A stretch of 64,000 nucleotides of DNA from Flectonema sp. DT1601 (Eukaryota; Euglenozoa; Diplonemea; Diplonemida; Diplonemidae): the NCBI GenBank assembly GCA_964019425.1, contig OZ025819.1, positions 310,001 through 374,000 of the forward strand, given 5' to 3'. The position numbers were made by a program, and so were the translations under genes. Under the pieces are notes generated by a model that was given only the letters and a program-made list of their open reading frames with translations, was not told the DNA's origin and did not search any database. Each line of letters starts with the position of its first letter. Position 1 is the first letter of the stretch. Below, in pieces: positions 38,356-46,608 of the stretch.

Positions 38356-38967
38356 AATATATGAAAAAAAAAAAAAAAAATTAATTATTCGTTTGTTTTA
38401 TAGTCATGGATGACTGATTGCTATACTAAAGATATCGTACGTTCTCTTTATGTTTTTTTTTGTAAGCGGATAGTGTGTGCCTTAGATTCTATACGAATTA
38501 CACGCAAGCCTTACTCGTGGGCTGGGTATAGTTTTTTTGTTGCTTCCGTCCTTTCCTCCTTTTGTCCTTTCCTCCTTTACTTTATTATAAGATCCAATGT
38601 TTTTTCCCGCTTCCCTCTTTTTTTCTTTTTCCCGCTTCCCTCTTTTTTTCTTTTTCCCGCTTCCGTTCTTTTCTACTCCTCGTTATAGTCACAACCAGAA
38701 GTAGCTGAAGGTATGATATGGAAATGATCCGAATTCAAAAAAAATTTTCTTTTTTTTTTATTTCCTTTTAATTTTCTTGCTAGCTTTTTTTTTCAAAAAA
38801 ATAAAAAAAAATAACTTTCCCATTACTATAATGAAAACAATTCTTTACAACGCCGATTAACTGATTAAAAAAAAAAAAGTATAGATTTGAATTAAAAATT
38901 TCTTTTTTTTTATAGCTCATTTGTTTTCCACAGATCAAAAAAAAAAAAAAACAACGAATACCATTAT
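38356..38967. other. Array-edge spacer
   Basis: The outer 3' spacer of the GH3 array up to about 38787, with small internal duplications, then unique A/T-rich sequence. TTTTCCACAG at about 38932 is the acceptor for the next gene. Confidence 0.7.
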
Positions 38968-39525
38968 ATGAGTGAAGAGGAAAACCCGATCACAACAGCT
39001 ATAAAGAGCTGCATCGCAAAGCTTAATGAGTTCATGGAATTGTCAAAAGGAGAAGCGAATGAATTCACTTCTGAACCCCTTCCAGAAGATGTTGTTAGTT
39101 TAATTGAAAAAGAAATTGAATTTATGTACACAACAGGAACCGCTGAGGAAGTTCTTCGTTGTTGGGGACAGAACTCTGGAGTTCAATGTTCAGTAAATAT
39201 GTTGGATTTCATAAGTAAAATTGAAGATGGTGATCCTCTGCGAGAACCATTCATGTCTCTTCTATCAATGTACCCCGGAGCTTACTCAAACAAGACACTT
39301 AGAGAAGAGCTAAACTCAAATGACTTTGCGGCATTGAAAAAGGTGTTGTCTTACCTTGAACAATATCTAACTAAAAACTCTCCTTCTGAAGTTAAAATGT
39401 GTTGTGAGACTCTGAGTTCTATTGTGGTCAAGGAATCTCAGGAAGTTTTCAAAGATCTCGGTGGTCCTGTTACAATGTTAGATGCGATTAACCAGTGCAA
39501 CATTACTATCGCACTTCCTTTCTAA
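38968..39525 (+). CDS. Helical protein of unknown function (185 aa)
   Basis: The ATG follows the acceptor TTTTCCACAG and an A-run. The protein is acidic and predicted almost entirely helical, with repeating hydrophobic patterns (DVVSLIEKEIEFMYTTGTAE; ALKKVLSYLEQYL; EVKMCCETLSSIVVKES) that resemble HEAT/armadillo-type helical repeats. The cysteine content is high for its size. No family is recognised. A hairpin (GGGAG...CTCCC, about 39539-39566) follows the stop. Confidence 0.68.
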   Translation: MSEEENPITTAIKSCIAKLNEFMELSKGEANEFTSEPLPEDVVSLIEKEIEFMYTTGTAEEVLRCWGQNSGVQCSVNMLDFISKIEDGDPLREPFMSLLSMYPGAYSNKTLREELNSNDFAALKKVLSYLEQYLTKNSPSEVKMCCETLSSIVVKESQEVFKDLGGPVTMLDAINQCNITIALPF

Positions 39526-39772
39526 ATATAATTCAACGGGGAGTATTTTGATAAAGATACGCTCCCTTTTGAGGGAAGCACTACAAACTTATATAAAAAG
39601 GTGTAAACCTAATTACAAATTTAAAACTTTGGTATACGGTTGTTTTGTACATTTTTTCGTATCGTGATTGGGGAAGGGGTGTGAAATAGTCGATAACTGT
39701 ATTGCTGTAGTCGTAGTTTTATTATTTCTCAAACCAGATCGATCCCCTCCCTTCTCTGTTAACGGTAGCAAT

Positions 39773-41920
39773 ATGTCACGAAAACCCCCTTCACAATCAT
39801 CTCGTAAGAGTACATCGAATAGCAATCAAGCAGGGAATGCATTAATAACAGCACCGCGTAAGAAGAGCCGTGCGATGAATAAGAAGAGATCACAAGGAGG
39901 TCTTAGCAGACTGAGCAACGCATCGTTTGTCGAAGGAAGGATTGGAGAGATAGAAGCCACAGATGTATTTGATGAAGTACCTGAACCATTATCTCCTGAA
40001 CAAGAACAACAAGACAATAATGTCGAAGACGTGAAGCCACCAGAGATGCCAGCTCCAGCAATAAAACGAATTAGTAAGGAGGAAAAACAAAAATTGAAAA
40101 TTCGATTTCTTGAAAATGCATTCGACGAAATGGACGCAAACGGCGATGGCCAACTCGACATCGCAGAACTTCAACAGGGTCTCTTTGACATGGGAGTGTT
40201 GGATGCATCAAGTTCTGACATTAGAAAAGTATTCAGCACTGATACTGTTTCTCTTGAACAATTCTTATCCGAAAATACGTTACGACAGTTATTCGATATC
40301 AGAACCTCAAAAGCAGTAGAAGACTACAATCTGATTCGACAAAAACCCAATACAATCCTACCCAACAGACTCCTACAACACGTAACTCGTTTCATGAACA
40401 TCCACTCACTTCGATCAACAGCATGCGTGTGTACTGCAATGAGAAGTATCTGTACCAGTAATGATGTTTGGAAACCATTATTATTAAAGAGAAGAAGAGA
40501 TGAATTAGCGAAAGGAACAATAAAAACATCAACCCTACCAGAAGTAAAGTGTCAAGGTAGCTGCTATGATTGGTACATACAATGGATAAGAGATACTTGT
40601 AGTGATCGAGATCAACAAAATTGGATTATCAGAATAAGAGAAGAAGTCACAGGAGGAATCGTCCAGGTAACTCAAACCGATAAAGTTCCGACTTGTATAG
40701 CAGTAGTGAACCCTAACGTTCGTCAAACCAATGAAATGTTAAACATGAGCGCAGACGATAGTGCTCCTCCCCCTCCTCCACCAGAGCTGTCTTTCATCGC
40801 AACCGGAGATGAAGCCGGAAATGTTTCTATTCGATCACTGATGTCTCTCGAAGAACCTGTCTACAATCTTTCTGAACACGATTCAGCAATCACCCACATC
40901 GGTCAATCACAATCATTTGTTTCAGTAGCCTCTGCTGACTGTACTATTTCTATTTGGCACAAATCTACTTTAAGCGTCCCAGCATTCAATTTAATTGGAC
41001 ACAACGATTCTGTTTCCGCGGTTGAATTCTGTGAATGGGACGAAGAACAAGTAGTAAGTGGTTCACTTGATAGAAAAGTTATTATTTGGAGTAAACTACA
41101 AGAGACTAAAGACAGATCTCGTAGGGGTAGTAACAGAAATAGATTTGCTTGTCAAATAGTACCGAAATATATCTGTGAGGGTCACACGATGAAAACAACA
41201 CAAGTAGTTCTTACGACAGAATGTATCTACACAGCTGGTCGTGATAGCCTTATACTAAGGTGGGACTGGGAAGGTAATCAAACTGCTAAATTAGAAGGTC
41301 ACACTGGACCTGTTAACTGCCTACAGTTAACATCTATCACCACAGATACAGACGCAGAAACTATCTTAGTCTCTGCATGTGGAGGAGGATCACTAAAACT
41401 ATGGAATGAATCAACAGCCAGGCTACGATGCAGTAAGAGAATACTCGATAATCCAATAGAATTCTTAGCTATTAGTAGTGAGTTAGGTATAGCTGTTTTA
41501 TCAGGATGGGATCACAGTGTCGTAATTTATAGTTTAATAAAAACAGCACCGATATTCTCTCTAGAAGGTAACTCTGGTGTTGTTCGCAGCATTATAATAG
41601 ACACCCCAACTGGTAGGATATTAACTTCTGGTGATGCGAAATCAGTTTGCATTTTTGACATATCATCATTGCTGTTGCATCCGGTCACCCCACCAGATGA
41701 AAAATATGTTCTCAAACCCTATTACATGCTGCTTGGTCCAAAGACAGCTATTTCTTCGATTGCTTTAACGAAGGAGCATGACGGTCGCTGGTATAATTTG
41801 TATGCTATCTCGAAGGATAAATCATTGTATCAATGGAAATACAATCCCAACTCTACTCTTCAACAGCAATTATTGGATCGCATTGAGAATTCTAATTCTG
41901 GAGTTGACCTGATGGCGTAG
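39773..41920 (+). CDS. EF-hand / F-box / WD40-repeat protein
   Basis: 715 aa. I start at 39773 (MSRKPPSQSS); the open frame upstream to 39668 lacks an ATG and includes UTR-like sequence. Domain order: basic disordered N-terminus; one canonical EF-hand loop, DANGDGQLDIAE, near residue 125; an F-box (LPNRLLQHVTRFMNIHSLRS, about 200-245); then seven or so WD40 repeats from residue 335 to the end (for example VSASADCTISIWHK-type and VSGSLDRKVIIWSK blades). F-box/WD40 proteins recruit substrates to SCF ubiquitin ligases; an EF-hand in front suggests calcium control. That regulation is inference. The first WD blade is preceded by a poly-Pro stretch. Confidence 0.85.
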   Translation: MSRKPPSQSSRKSTSNSNQAGNALITAPRKKSRAMNKKRSQGGLSRLSNASFVEGRIGEIEATDVFDEVPEPLSPEQEQQDNNVEDVKPPEMPAPAIKRISKEEKQKLKIRFLENAFDEMDANGDGQLDIAELQQGLFDMGVLDASSSDIRKVFSTDTVSLEQFLSENTLRQLFDIRTSKAVEDYNLIRQKPNTILPNRLLQHVTRFMNIHSLRSTACVCTAMRSICTSNDVWKPLLLKRRRDELAKGTIKTSTLPEVKCQGSCYDWYIQWIRDTCSDRDQQNWIIRIREEVTGGIVQVTQTDKVPTCIAVVNPNVRQTNEMLNMSADDSAPPPPPPELSFIATGDEAGNVSIRSLMSLEEPVYNLSEHDSAITHIGQSQSFVSVASADCTISIWHKSTLSVPAFNLIGHNDSVSAVEFCEWDEEQVVSGSLDRKVIIWSKLQETKDRSRRGSNRNRFACQIVPKYICEGHTMKTTQVVLTTECIYTAGRDSLILRWDWEGNQTAKLEGHTGPVNCLQLTSITTDTDAETILVSACGGGSLKLWNESTARLRCSKRILDNPIEFLAISSELGIAVLSGWDHSVVIYSLIKTAPIFSLEGNSGVVRSIIIDTPTGRILTSGDAKSVCIFDISSLLLHPVTPPDEKYVLKPYYMLLGPKTAISSIALTKEHDGRWYNLYAISKDKSLYQWKYNPNSTLQQQLLDRIENSNSGVDLMA

Positions 41921-42479
41921 CTGACATTCTTACACTTTTTTCTTTTCCTCTTCCGCAAATCGGACCCTCTGACGTGTACTATAATCTTTACAGACATATT
42001 CCACAGTCAGATATTGATTTTGTTATTGCGAAAAAAAAAAAAAAAAAAATAGTAAGAATTAAAAAATTGTATTATAGTAATAATTGAATTTCTTTTTTTT
42101 TTTAGTTCACAGGGTATCTACTTAAAATGGTTAGTGTAATTAAATAACTTTTCAGTCGGAGATGTGCTTCATCTGTAGCGAGTTATCAGAAAGCGCAATC
42201 ATTGACAGCTGTAGTTCAAAATAATCTCATAATTCGACACCTCGCATCCCTTGTTCAGAAGTACAATAAAAATATTTTTTGTTTAGTTCAACAGAGATAT
42301 TCCTCACGTATCAGAGAGTGCAATCATAGACGGCACCTTTCCTCACTTCATAGTTTACAAGTTATTCAGCACCTTCTGAATTCATTCATTACGATTACCG
42401 ACGAACAGTAAAATAAAAAAAAAATATAAAACTAAAAATCAACATTTCTTTTTTGAAAATTCAACACTACAGCTAAGAA
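41921..42479. other. Spacer with two diverged copies of a short coding-like motif
   Basis: TATCAGAAAGCGCAATCAT (42184) and TATCAGAGAGTGCAATCAT (42309) are 125 bases apart; both sit behind an AG acceptor (TTTTCAG near 42155; TTCAACAG near 42293). After the first acceptor an ATG opens MCFICSELSESAIIDS and soon stops; the second copy has lost the ATG. Looks like relics of a small gene or exon. A small hairpin TCCG-CAAAT-CGGA follows the WD40 gene near 41949. Confidence 0.45.
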
Positions 42480-43955
42480 ATGCAGGAGTGGGACGGCGCG
42501 GGATCATCTGGAGGAGGGGTCGATGATGATGTTGATATAGATATGCCTCCTTTGTTAAATGAAAAGCGACAGCGAGGAGGACGCCGAGGACGTAATCGCA
42601 ACCGAGACGGAGGATCAAACAGCAACACTCCACACTCGTTAGCTGCTCATACTCCAAATGGAGTACTACCGAGTCCTATAAATTGCAGTCATCAGTTATT
42701 TGTGAGTAAAGTTCCTTTTAAATGGACAAGCAGAGAGCTGCATCGAGTGTTAAATGAAAACCTACCACAAATGACTGGATGTATTGCTTGTATTCTTTCA
42801 ATAACTCCTTTTAGGGGTAGACGTTTTGGGGCAAGCCCATCCACTACACCAACACTTAGTTCGCCTTCTGACTGTTCTCTTTACTACAGTGCTTTGGTTG
42901 AGTATTCAGGTTTAGCTTTGACTGGTACTCTTCCTAAGACTATTAGTACTACAGGATTTGGTTGTATCGCTATTGATATTTCTACGAGTACTCAAATACC
43001 TCCAAAGTTAGAACCTGTTGCTACCCTGTACGGAAAAGCTTACGTCTTTGATAAACAACTTCCCAGTAGTATTGCTGTTCATCATTTACTGTCTTGTATG
43101 CATAAGTATAATCCTGGAAGTGTTCAAGGAATCTCTTTAATGTCAACGGTTGGAAGACAATTGCGTATGGATGGCTGGTACTTAACGCAGTTTATGATCG
43201 AATGTGACACAATCGGATATGCTCAACTAATTAGAGAAGAACTTGATGAAGTTATTTTATCATCTGGAAATCACATGATGTTGTTGAGTGTGGAGTATAC
43301 TTCGGAGAAGAAAAATGAAGTCCAGCACTCAAAACCAAAACATTTGTTTGTTAGAAGGGAACAGCAAGGAGCAAGTCAGTGGTGTTCAGAAACTATTGAG
43401 GCAAGAGAAAAGAATAGAAAACAAATTGAAGCGATCAAAAACAGTATAACAATGGATGATTTACGACAAGAGACATTTCAGCAGCCCTCACTTCCTAAGA
43501 AACTAGTTGTTGGATCATTTCCAGCAATGCCTCCACCAGTATCGGCGTTTCCGTGTAATCCTGATGATGGTTCAGGAGATGATTTCAGCCTCAGTCCTCA
43601 GGATATTTCTGATGCAAATGCTGGAAAGGAATTAATCATTGCTGAGTCTTGCTCTTCCTCTGACCGTTCCCGAAACAATTGGCCTCCTAAACCTGATACT
43701 GACATCACGAGATTGATTCAGAATTGCCTTTCTACGGTATCAGAAAAATTTCAAGTCCCTTCTACACACAACAAAGCGGTTTTAATGGGAGCTGCGGCGT
43801 TCGCGATTTTATCAGGTCATTACCCAAATGATGAAGGTGAAGATATGCAAACTGTCTGGAGTCGACTGATAAATCAATTAGACATAAGCTATGGTTTGTT
43901 TGTGTTTCCTCTCTTTATAAATTATTATAACCACACAAATCAAATCGCCCTCTGA
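42480..43955 (+). CDS. Possible RNA-binding protein with RG-rich N-terminus (491 aa)
   Basis: The ATG lies eight bases after the acceptor CACTACAG. An acidic/Gly N-terminus leads to an Arg-Gly-Asn-rich stretch (RQRGGRRGRNRNRDGGSN). Residues 69-130 (HQLFVSKVPFKWTSRELHRV) resemble the start of an RRM, though the RNP motifs are not clear. The middle is a folded, unrecognised region with a C-terminal helical segment around residue 430. The final 15 residues (GLFVFPLFINYYNH) are unlike the rest, and GTTTGT at about 43894 could be a 5' splice site, but no good downstream exon is visible. RNA binding is a weak inference. Confidence 0.65.
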   Translation: MQEWDGAGSSGGGVDDDVDIDMPPLLNEKRQRGGRRGRNRNRDGGSNSNTPHSLAAHTPNGVLPSPINCSHQLFVSKVPFKWTSRELHRVLNENLPQMTGCIACILSITPFRGRRFGASPSTTPTLSSPSDCSLYYSALVEYSGLALTGTLPKTISTTGFGCIAIDISTSTQIPPKLEPVATLYGKAYVFDKQLPSSIAVHHLLSCMHKYNPGSVQGISLMSTVGRQLRMDGWYLTQFMIECDTIGYAQLIREELDEVILSSGNHMMLLSVEYTSEKKNEVQHSKPKHLFVRREQQGASQWCSETIEAREKNRKQIEAIKNSITMDDLRQETFQQPSLPKKLVVGSFPAMPPPVSAFPCNPDDGSGDDFSLSPQDISDANAGKELIIAESCSSSDRSRNNWPPKPDTDITRLIQNCLSTVSEKFQVPSTHNKAVLMGAAAFAILSGHYPNDEGEDMQTVWSRLINQLDISYGLFVFPLFINYYNHTNQIAL

Positions 43956-44049
43956 GCGGTTGTTCGACTGCTTTTTTTTTTCTTTTTTTTTCTTCTTCCT
44001 CTCTATTTTTTGAGTAAGCAGTAATTAACTGTTTTCTCATCTGTGAAAG

Positions 44050-44072
44050 AACAGGCTTTTTTTTGGCCTGTT
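44050..44072 (+). terminator. Hairpin with T loop and T-run
   Basis: AACAGGC (44050-44056) pairs with GCCTGTT (44066-44072) across a T-rich loop, and a T-run follows directly. It lies about 100 bases after the preceding stop codon, in the expected 3' UTR. Confidence 0.4.
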
Positions 44073-44415
44073 TTTTTTTCTTTCTTTTTTCTCATAGTTT
44101 TCTTTTTTTTGGTGTTATATTTTTGTTTTTTTTTTAATTTCATGCTTACAGAATTAATAAATAAAACAAAACAAAAAAAACAATAGCAACAAACAACAAA
44201 GATATAATAACTTTCTACATGTATTTAAATTAATCTCCAGCTATAAGAAATAAAACCTATCACAGACACTCCTCACACTTGAAGAATTTTTCCTTAATTG
44301 AGGGATAGCCTGACATATGAGTGACGGTGATGTGACAAAAGAGGATATTATTTTGGTGTGGTGGTAGCCACAGAAGAAAGCTATTTTTTCTCTAACCAAG
44401 ACTGATTTTTAACCT

Positions 44416-44435
44416 GCCGTGGCAATAACCGCGGC
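44416..44435 (+). terminator. Strong GC hairpin followed by a T-run
   Basis: GCCGTGG (44416-44422) pairs with CCGCGGC (44429-44435), loop CAATAA, with one G-U pair that exists only in the + strand transcript; TG and eight T follow. Confidence 0.4.
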
Positions 44436-44938
44436 TGTTTTTTTTCAGAAAAAAAAAACACCTTCGAATTGTACCATTCCCTTCCCTGCCTGTAACAATC
44501 AGATCTTTTCTCATTCAACGTTTTAAAGACGTTGCTGCTCTCCAAACTGATTAAGTACTGATTACCCTTGACGTGGATAAAATGATTTCCTAAAGTTCTG
44601 ATAATAATTTCTGTCGGTGTGGTTTGTACAAGATTTTGGAGAATACTCCGCACAAGGGAACTTGTCGTATGCTAACAGCGACGTGATGTACTTCAATTAT
44701 AACTGAAGAACAACAATTTAGAGAGTGAACGATGTGACGACAATACTGTTGAATCTTCCCCGCAATCGACTGCCTAGTGGCAGAATACGAAAAAGAATCG
44801 AACAAAAGGGAACTGATGACGTTAGCTTGGGTTGTGGTGATGAGAATCCTCATTCCCGAAAAGAACTAAATTGCCAACAGTTAATGTAGTCGATAGCCTT
44901 CTCCTACTTGATGCTAATCGATATTAAAACACAACTAA

Positions 44939-45066
44939 AATTGATTCGTGTGGATTGGTTTAAGTCAACCAAACCAACACGTTCAATTGATGAAATGATT
45001 GGCACACAACAGCTCAACAGATAATATTCTCAGCTCTGAGAATGTGTATCTGATGTGCCAACATAA
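44939..45066 (+). ncRNA. Two adjacent strong hairpins, snoRNA-like layout
   Basis: Hairpin 1: AATTG, CGTGT and TTGGTT pair with AACCAA, ACACG and CAATT (44939-44988). Hairpin 2: TTGGCACA (44999-45006) pairs with TGTGCCAA (45054-45061), enclosing AGATA/TATCT and ATTCTCA-GCTC-TGAGAAT. Between them lies AAATGA, fitting the H-box pattern ANANNA, and ACA then TAA follows hairpin 2. The internal loop of hairpin 2 is lopsided, so a working H/ACA pocket is doubtful. A precursor hairpin for small RNAs is another option. Confidence 0.35.
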
Positions 45067-45494
45067 GTTAGGTCGTAGGTATTTATCTCTCCCCCCCCAA
45101 CACAACATAATATGATGTATTCAGTACGATAGATGGATGGTTGGTTGACGATGGCCCAAAAAAAAACATTTGTACCCACTCACTCAGGTAGAATAAAGCA
45201 AAGCCTCCCCCGCTTGCAGCTGATGTCTCGATTTACGAAGACAGACAGATGACTGCTGTAATAAGGTATTCCATTCTACTTTGTTTGCTGTCAGCTTACT
45301 GCTACGGTAGCATTTTAGCATGTATGCATGCGTGATTATAATTATGCATGTATTCTCTCTCTCTCTCTCTCTCTTTTTTTTTTTTTTTTTTTTTTTGCAA
45401 TCCACAATGTTAATACCAATGAATTCGAACTAAAACACGCAAAGCATGCGTGGGAAAAGTGCGGAAATAATTATTATTCGAATCATTTTTATTT

Positions 45495-46413
45495 TGAGGT
45501 TTGTCGCTATTGGTCAGTCCAATAATTTCATTTTCGCTATTCACTGAAAGTGATTTTTTTTTTTTACCTGTTCAGTAGGAGATTTGTTTTTTTTTCTCTC
45601 TCGCTGTCCAAGAAGAAAAGAAATTGAGCAGTGGACGAACCTGTGTGATCTGAGGCTCTGGTCTTGAGGCTACTCATACAATCAGAGTAATTGAACTGAG
45701 AGTTCGGAGTGTAACTACTTAAAATACTTGAGGTATCACAAGCGTCAGGAGACAAGAGAACCCATCATCATGAATCTTTAGAAGTGTGATAGCAGGGCTG
45801 GGTTACCCACGCAGAGACAAGTCTCCGCTACACGTCGTACCAACTTAGATGAGGTATGAGTGCAAAAACTAAGTATACATGATCAGCGGCCTAGGGCTTG
45901 ACATGAATAGCCGTGGAGTAAACCATTTAACGTTCCTACTGAGATCACTTCACTGAGCCACACAGTACTGTCCTTTCGGAGTTTCTGTGAAAGTAGCACG
46001 GAATACTTTTCTATAGATTCAATCAGCCGAACTACTCCGCTACTGACTTTTACTTGTCAAAAGTATGGTACCATTCTGGTCAACGATAAACTGCGAGCAT
46101 GTACAACATGTCAAGTCAAGAAGTAATTACATGTACTCAGCAGAAGTTCCAGAAAGAAGATTACTTTACCATTTCCTAAGTACACCCTTGACTCTTTGTG
46201 TTATTGGCTTTCAATCCATTATAGAAGTAAAAAGGGACGGCACAAAGCTTGTTCAAGTGACACAGGAATACTGAAAAAAACTTTTTTTTGGGGGGAAAAA
46301 GTTAGCGAACAGCGAAAAAAGAAAATTCATTTTACTGAACAACGAAAAAAAAATTATCACTTCTCTGAACAGCGAAAGTGACACTATCAGGCTTCCCAAT
46401 AGCGAAAATCTCA
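45495..46413. mobile_element. 919-bp terminal-inverted-repeat element (non-autonomous DNA transposon candidate)
   Basis: The left end (45495-45577, starting TGAGGTTTGTCGCTATTGG) and the reverse complement of the right end (46333-46413, starting TGAGATTTTCGCTATTGG) align over about 80 bp with mostly matching bases. TTTATTT directly flanks both ends (45488-45494 and 46414-46420), a candidate 7-bp target duplication, though in AT-rich DNA it could be chance. The interior has no transposase-like ORF and is of higher sequence complexity than its surroundings. Divergence of the ends suggests an old or relaxed element. Superfamily not assigned. Confidence 0.6.
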
Positions 46414-46426
46414 TTTATTTTATAAA
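46307..46426 (+). repeat. 30-nt periodic repeats at the right end of the TIR element
   Basis: The motif GAACAGCGAAAA and variants start at 46307, 46337, 46367 and 46397, exactly 30 nt apart, with otherwise variable 18-nt fillers. The same motif occurs in reverse orientation with 30-31 nt spacing in the left end (about 45506-45575; seen as TTTTCGCTATTCA). Periodic subterminal motifs of this kind are typical transposase-binding arrays. Confidence 0.7.
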
Positions 46427-46570
46427 GTGATAGCATTCATTACCTCATTCCAACACAAAAACAGATCTCCCCCCCTTCACGAATTAATAGCCTTTGTCGG
46501 TGTTTAGAAGGCACTTCAGGCTTGTACACAGATTCGTTCTTATTGCTGGAAAGAATTCGTATTTTTCTCG

Positions 46571-46608
<38 letters not shown>

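Larger units (their letters stand above)
27613..38787 (+). repeat. Tandem array of four about 2.78-kb units, each with one GH3 gene
   Basis: Units begin at TGGGATCTAAAC: 27613, 30393, 33173 and about 35982, giving periods of 2780, 2780 and about 2809 bp. The third spacer is longer because of an insertion with TAAC repeats near 35760-35780. Each unit carries its own acceptor, gene and 3' spacer. The left edge is sharp at 27613 and the right edge fades near 38787; the outermost 3' spacer is visibly more diverged. Identity among units is very high. Confidence 0.95.

Noticed and set aside
43894-43956. Possible intron (GTTTGT...TGAG) near the 3' end of the RG-rich gene
   Set aside because: The 3' site lacks the ACAG form and the following frame is poly-Phe from a T-run, so the simple stop at 43955 is kept.
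46307-46426. CRISPR-like 30-nt periodic repeats
   Set aside because: The conserved part is only about 12 nt, the copies are few and imperfect, they recur inverted at the other end of a TIR element, and the DNA is eukaryotic.
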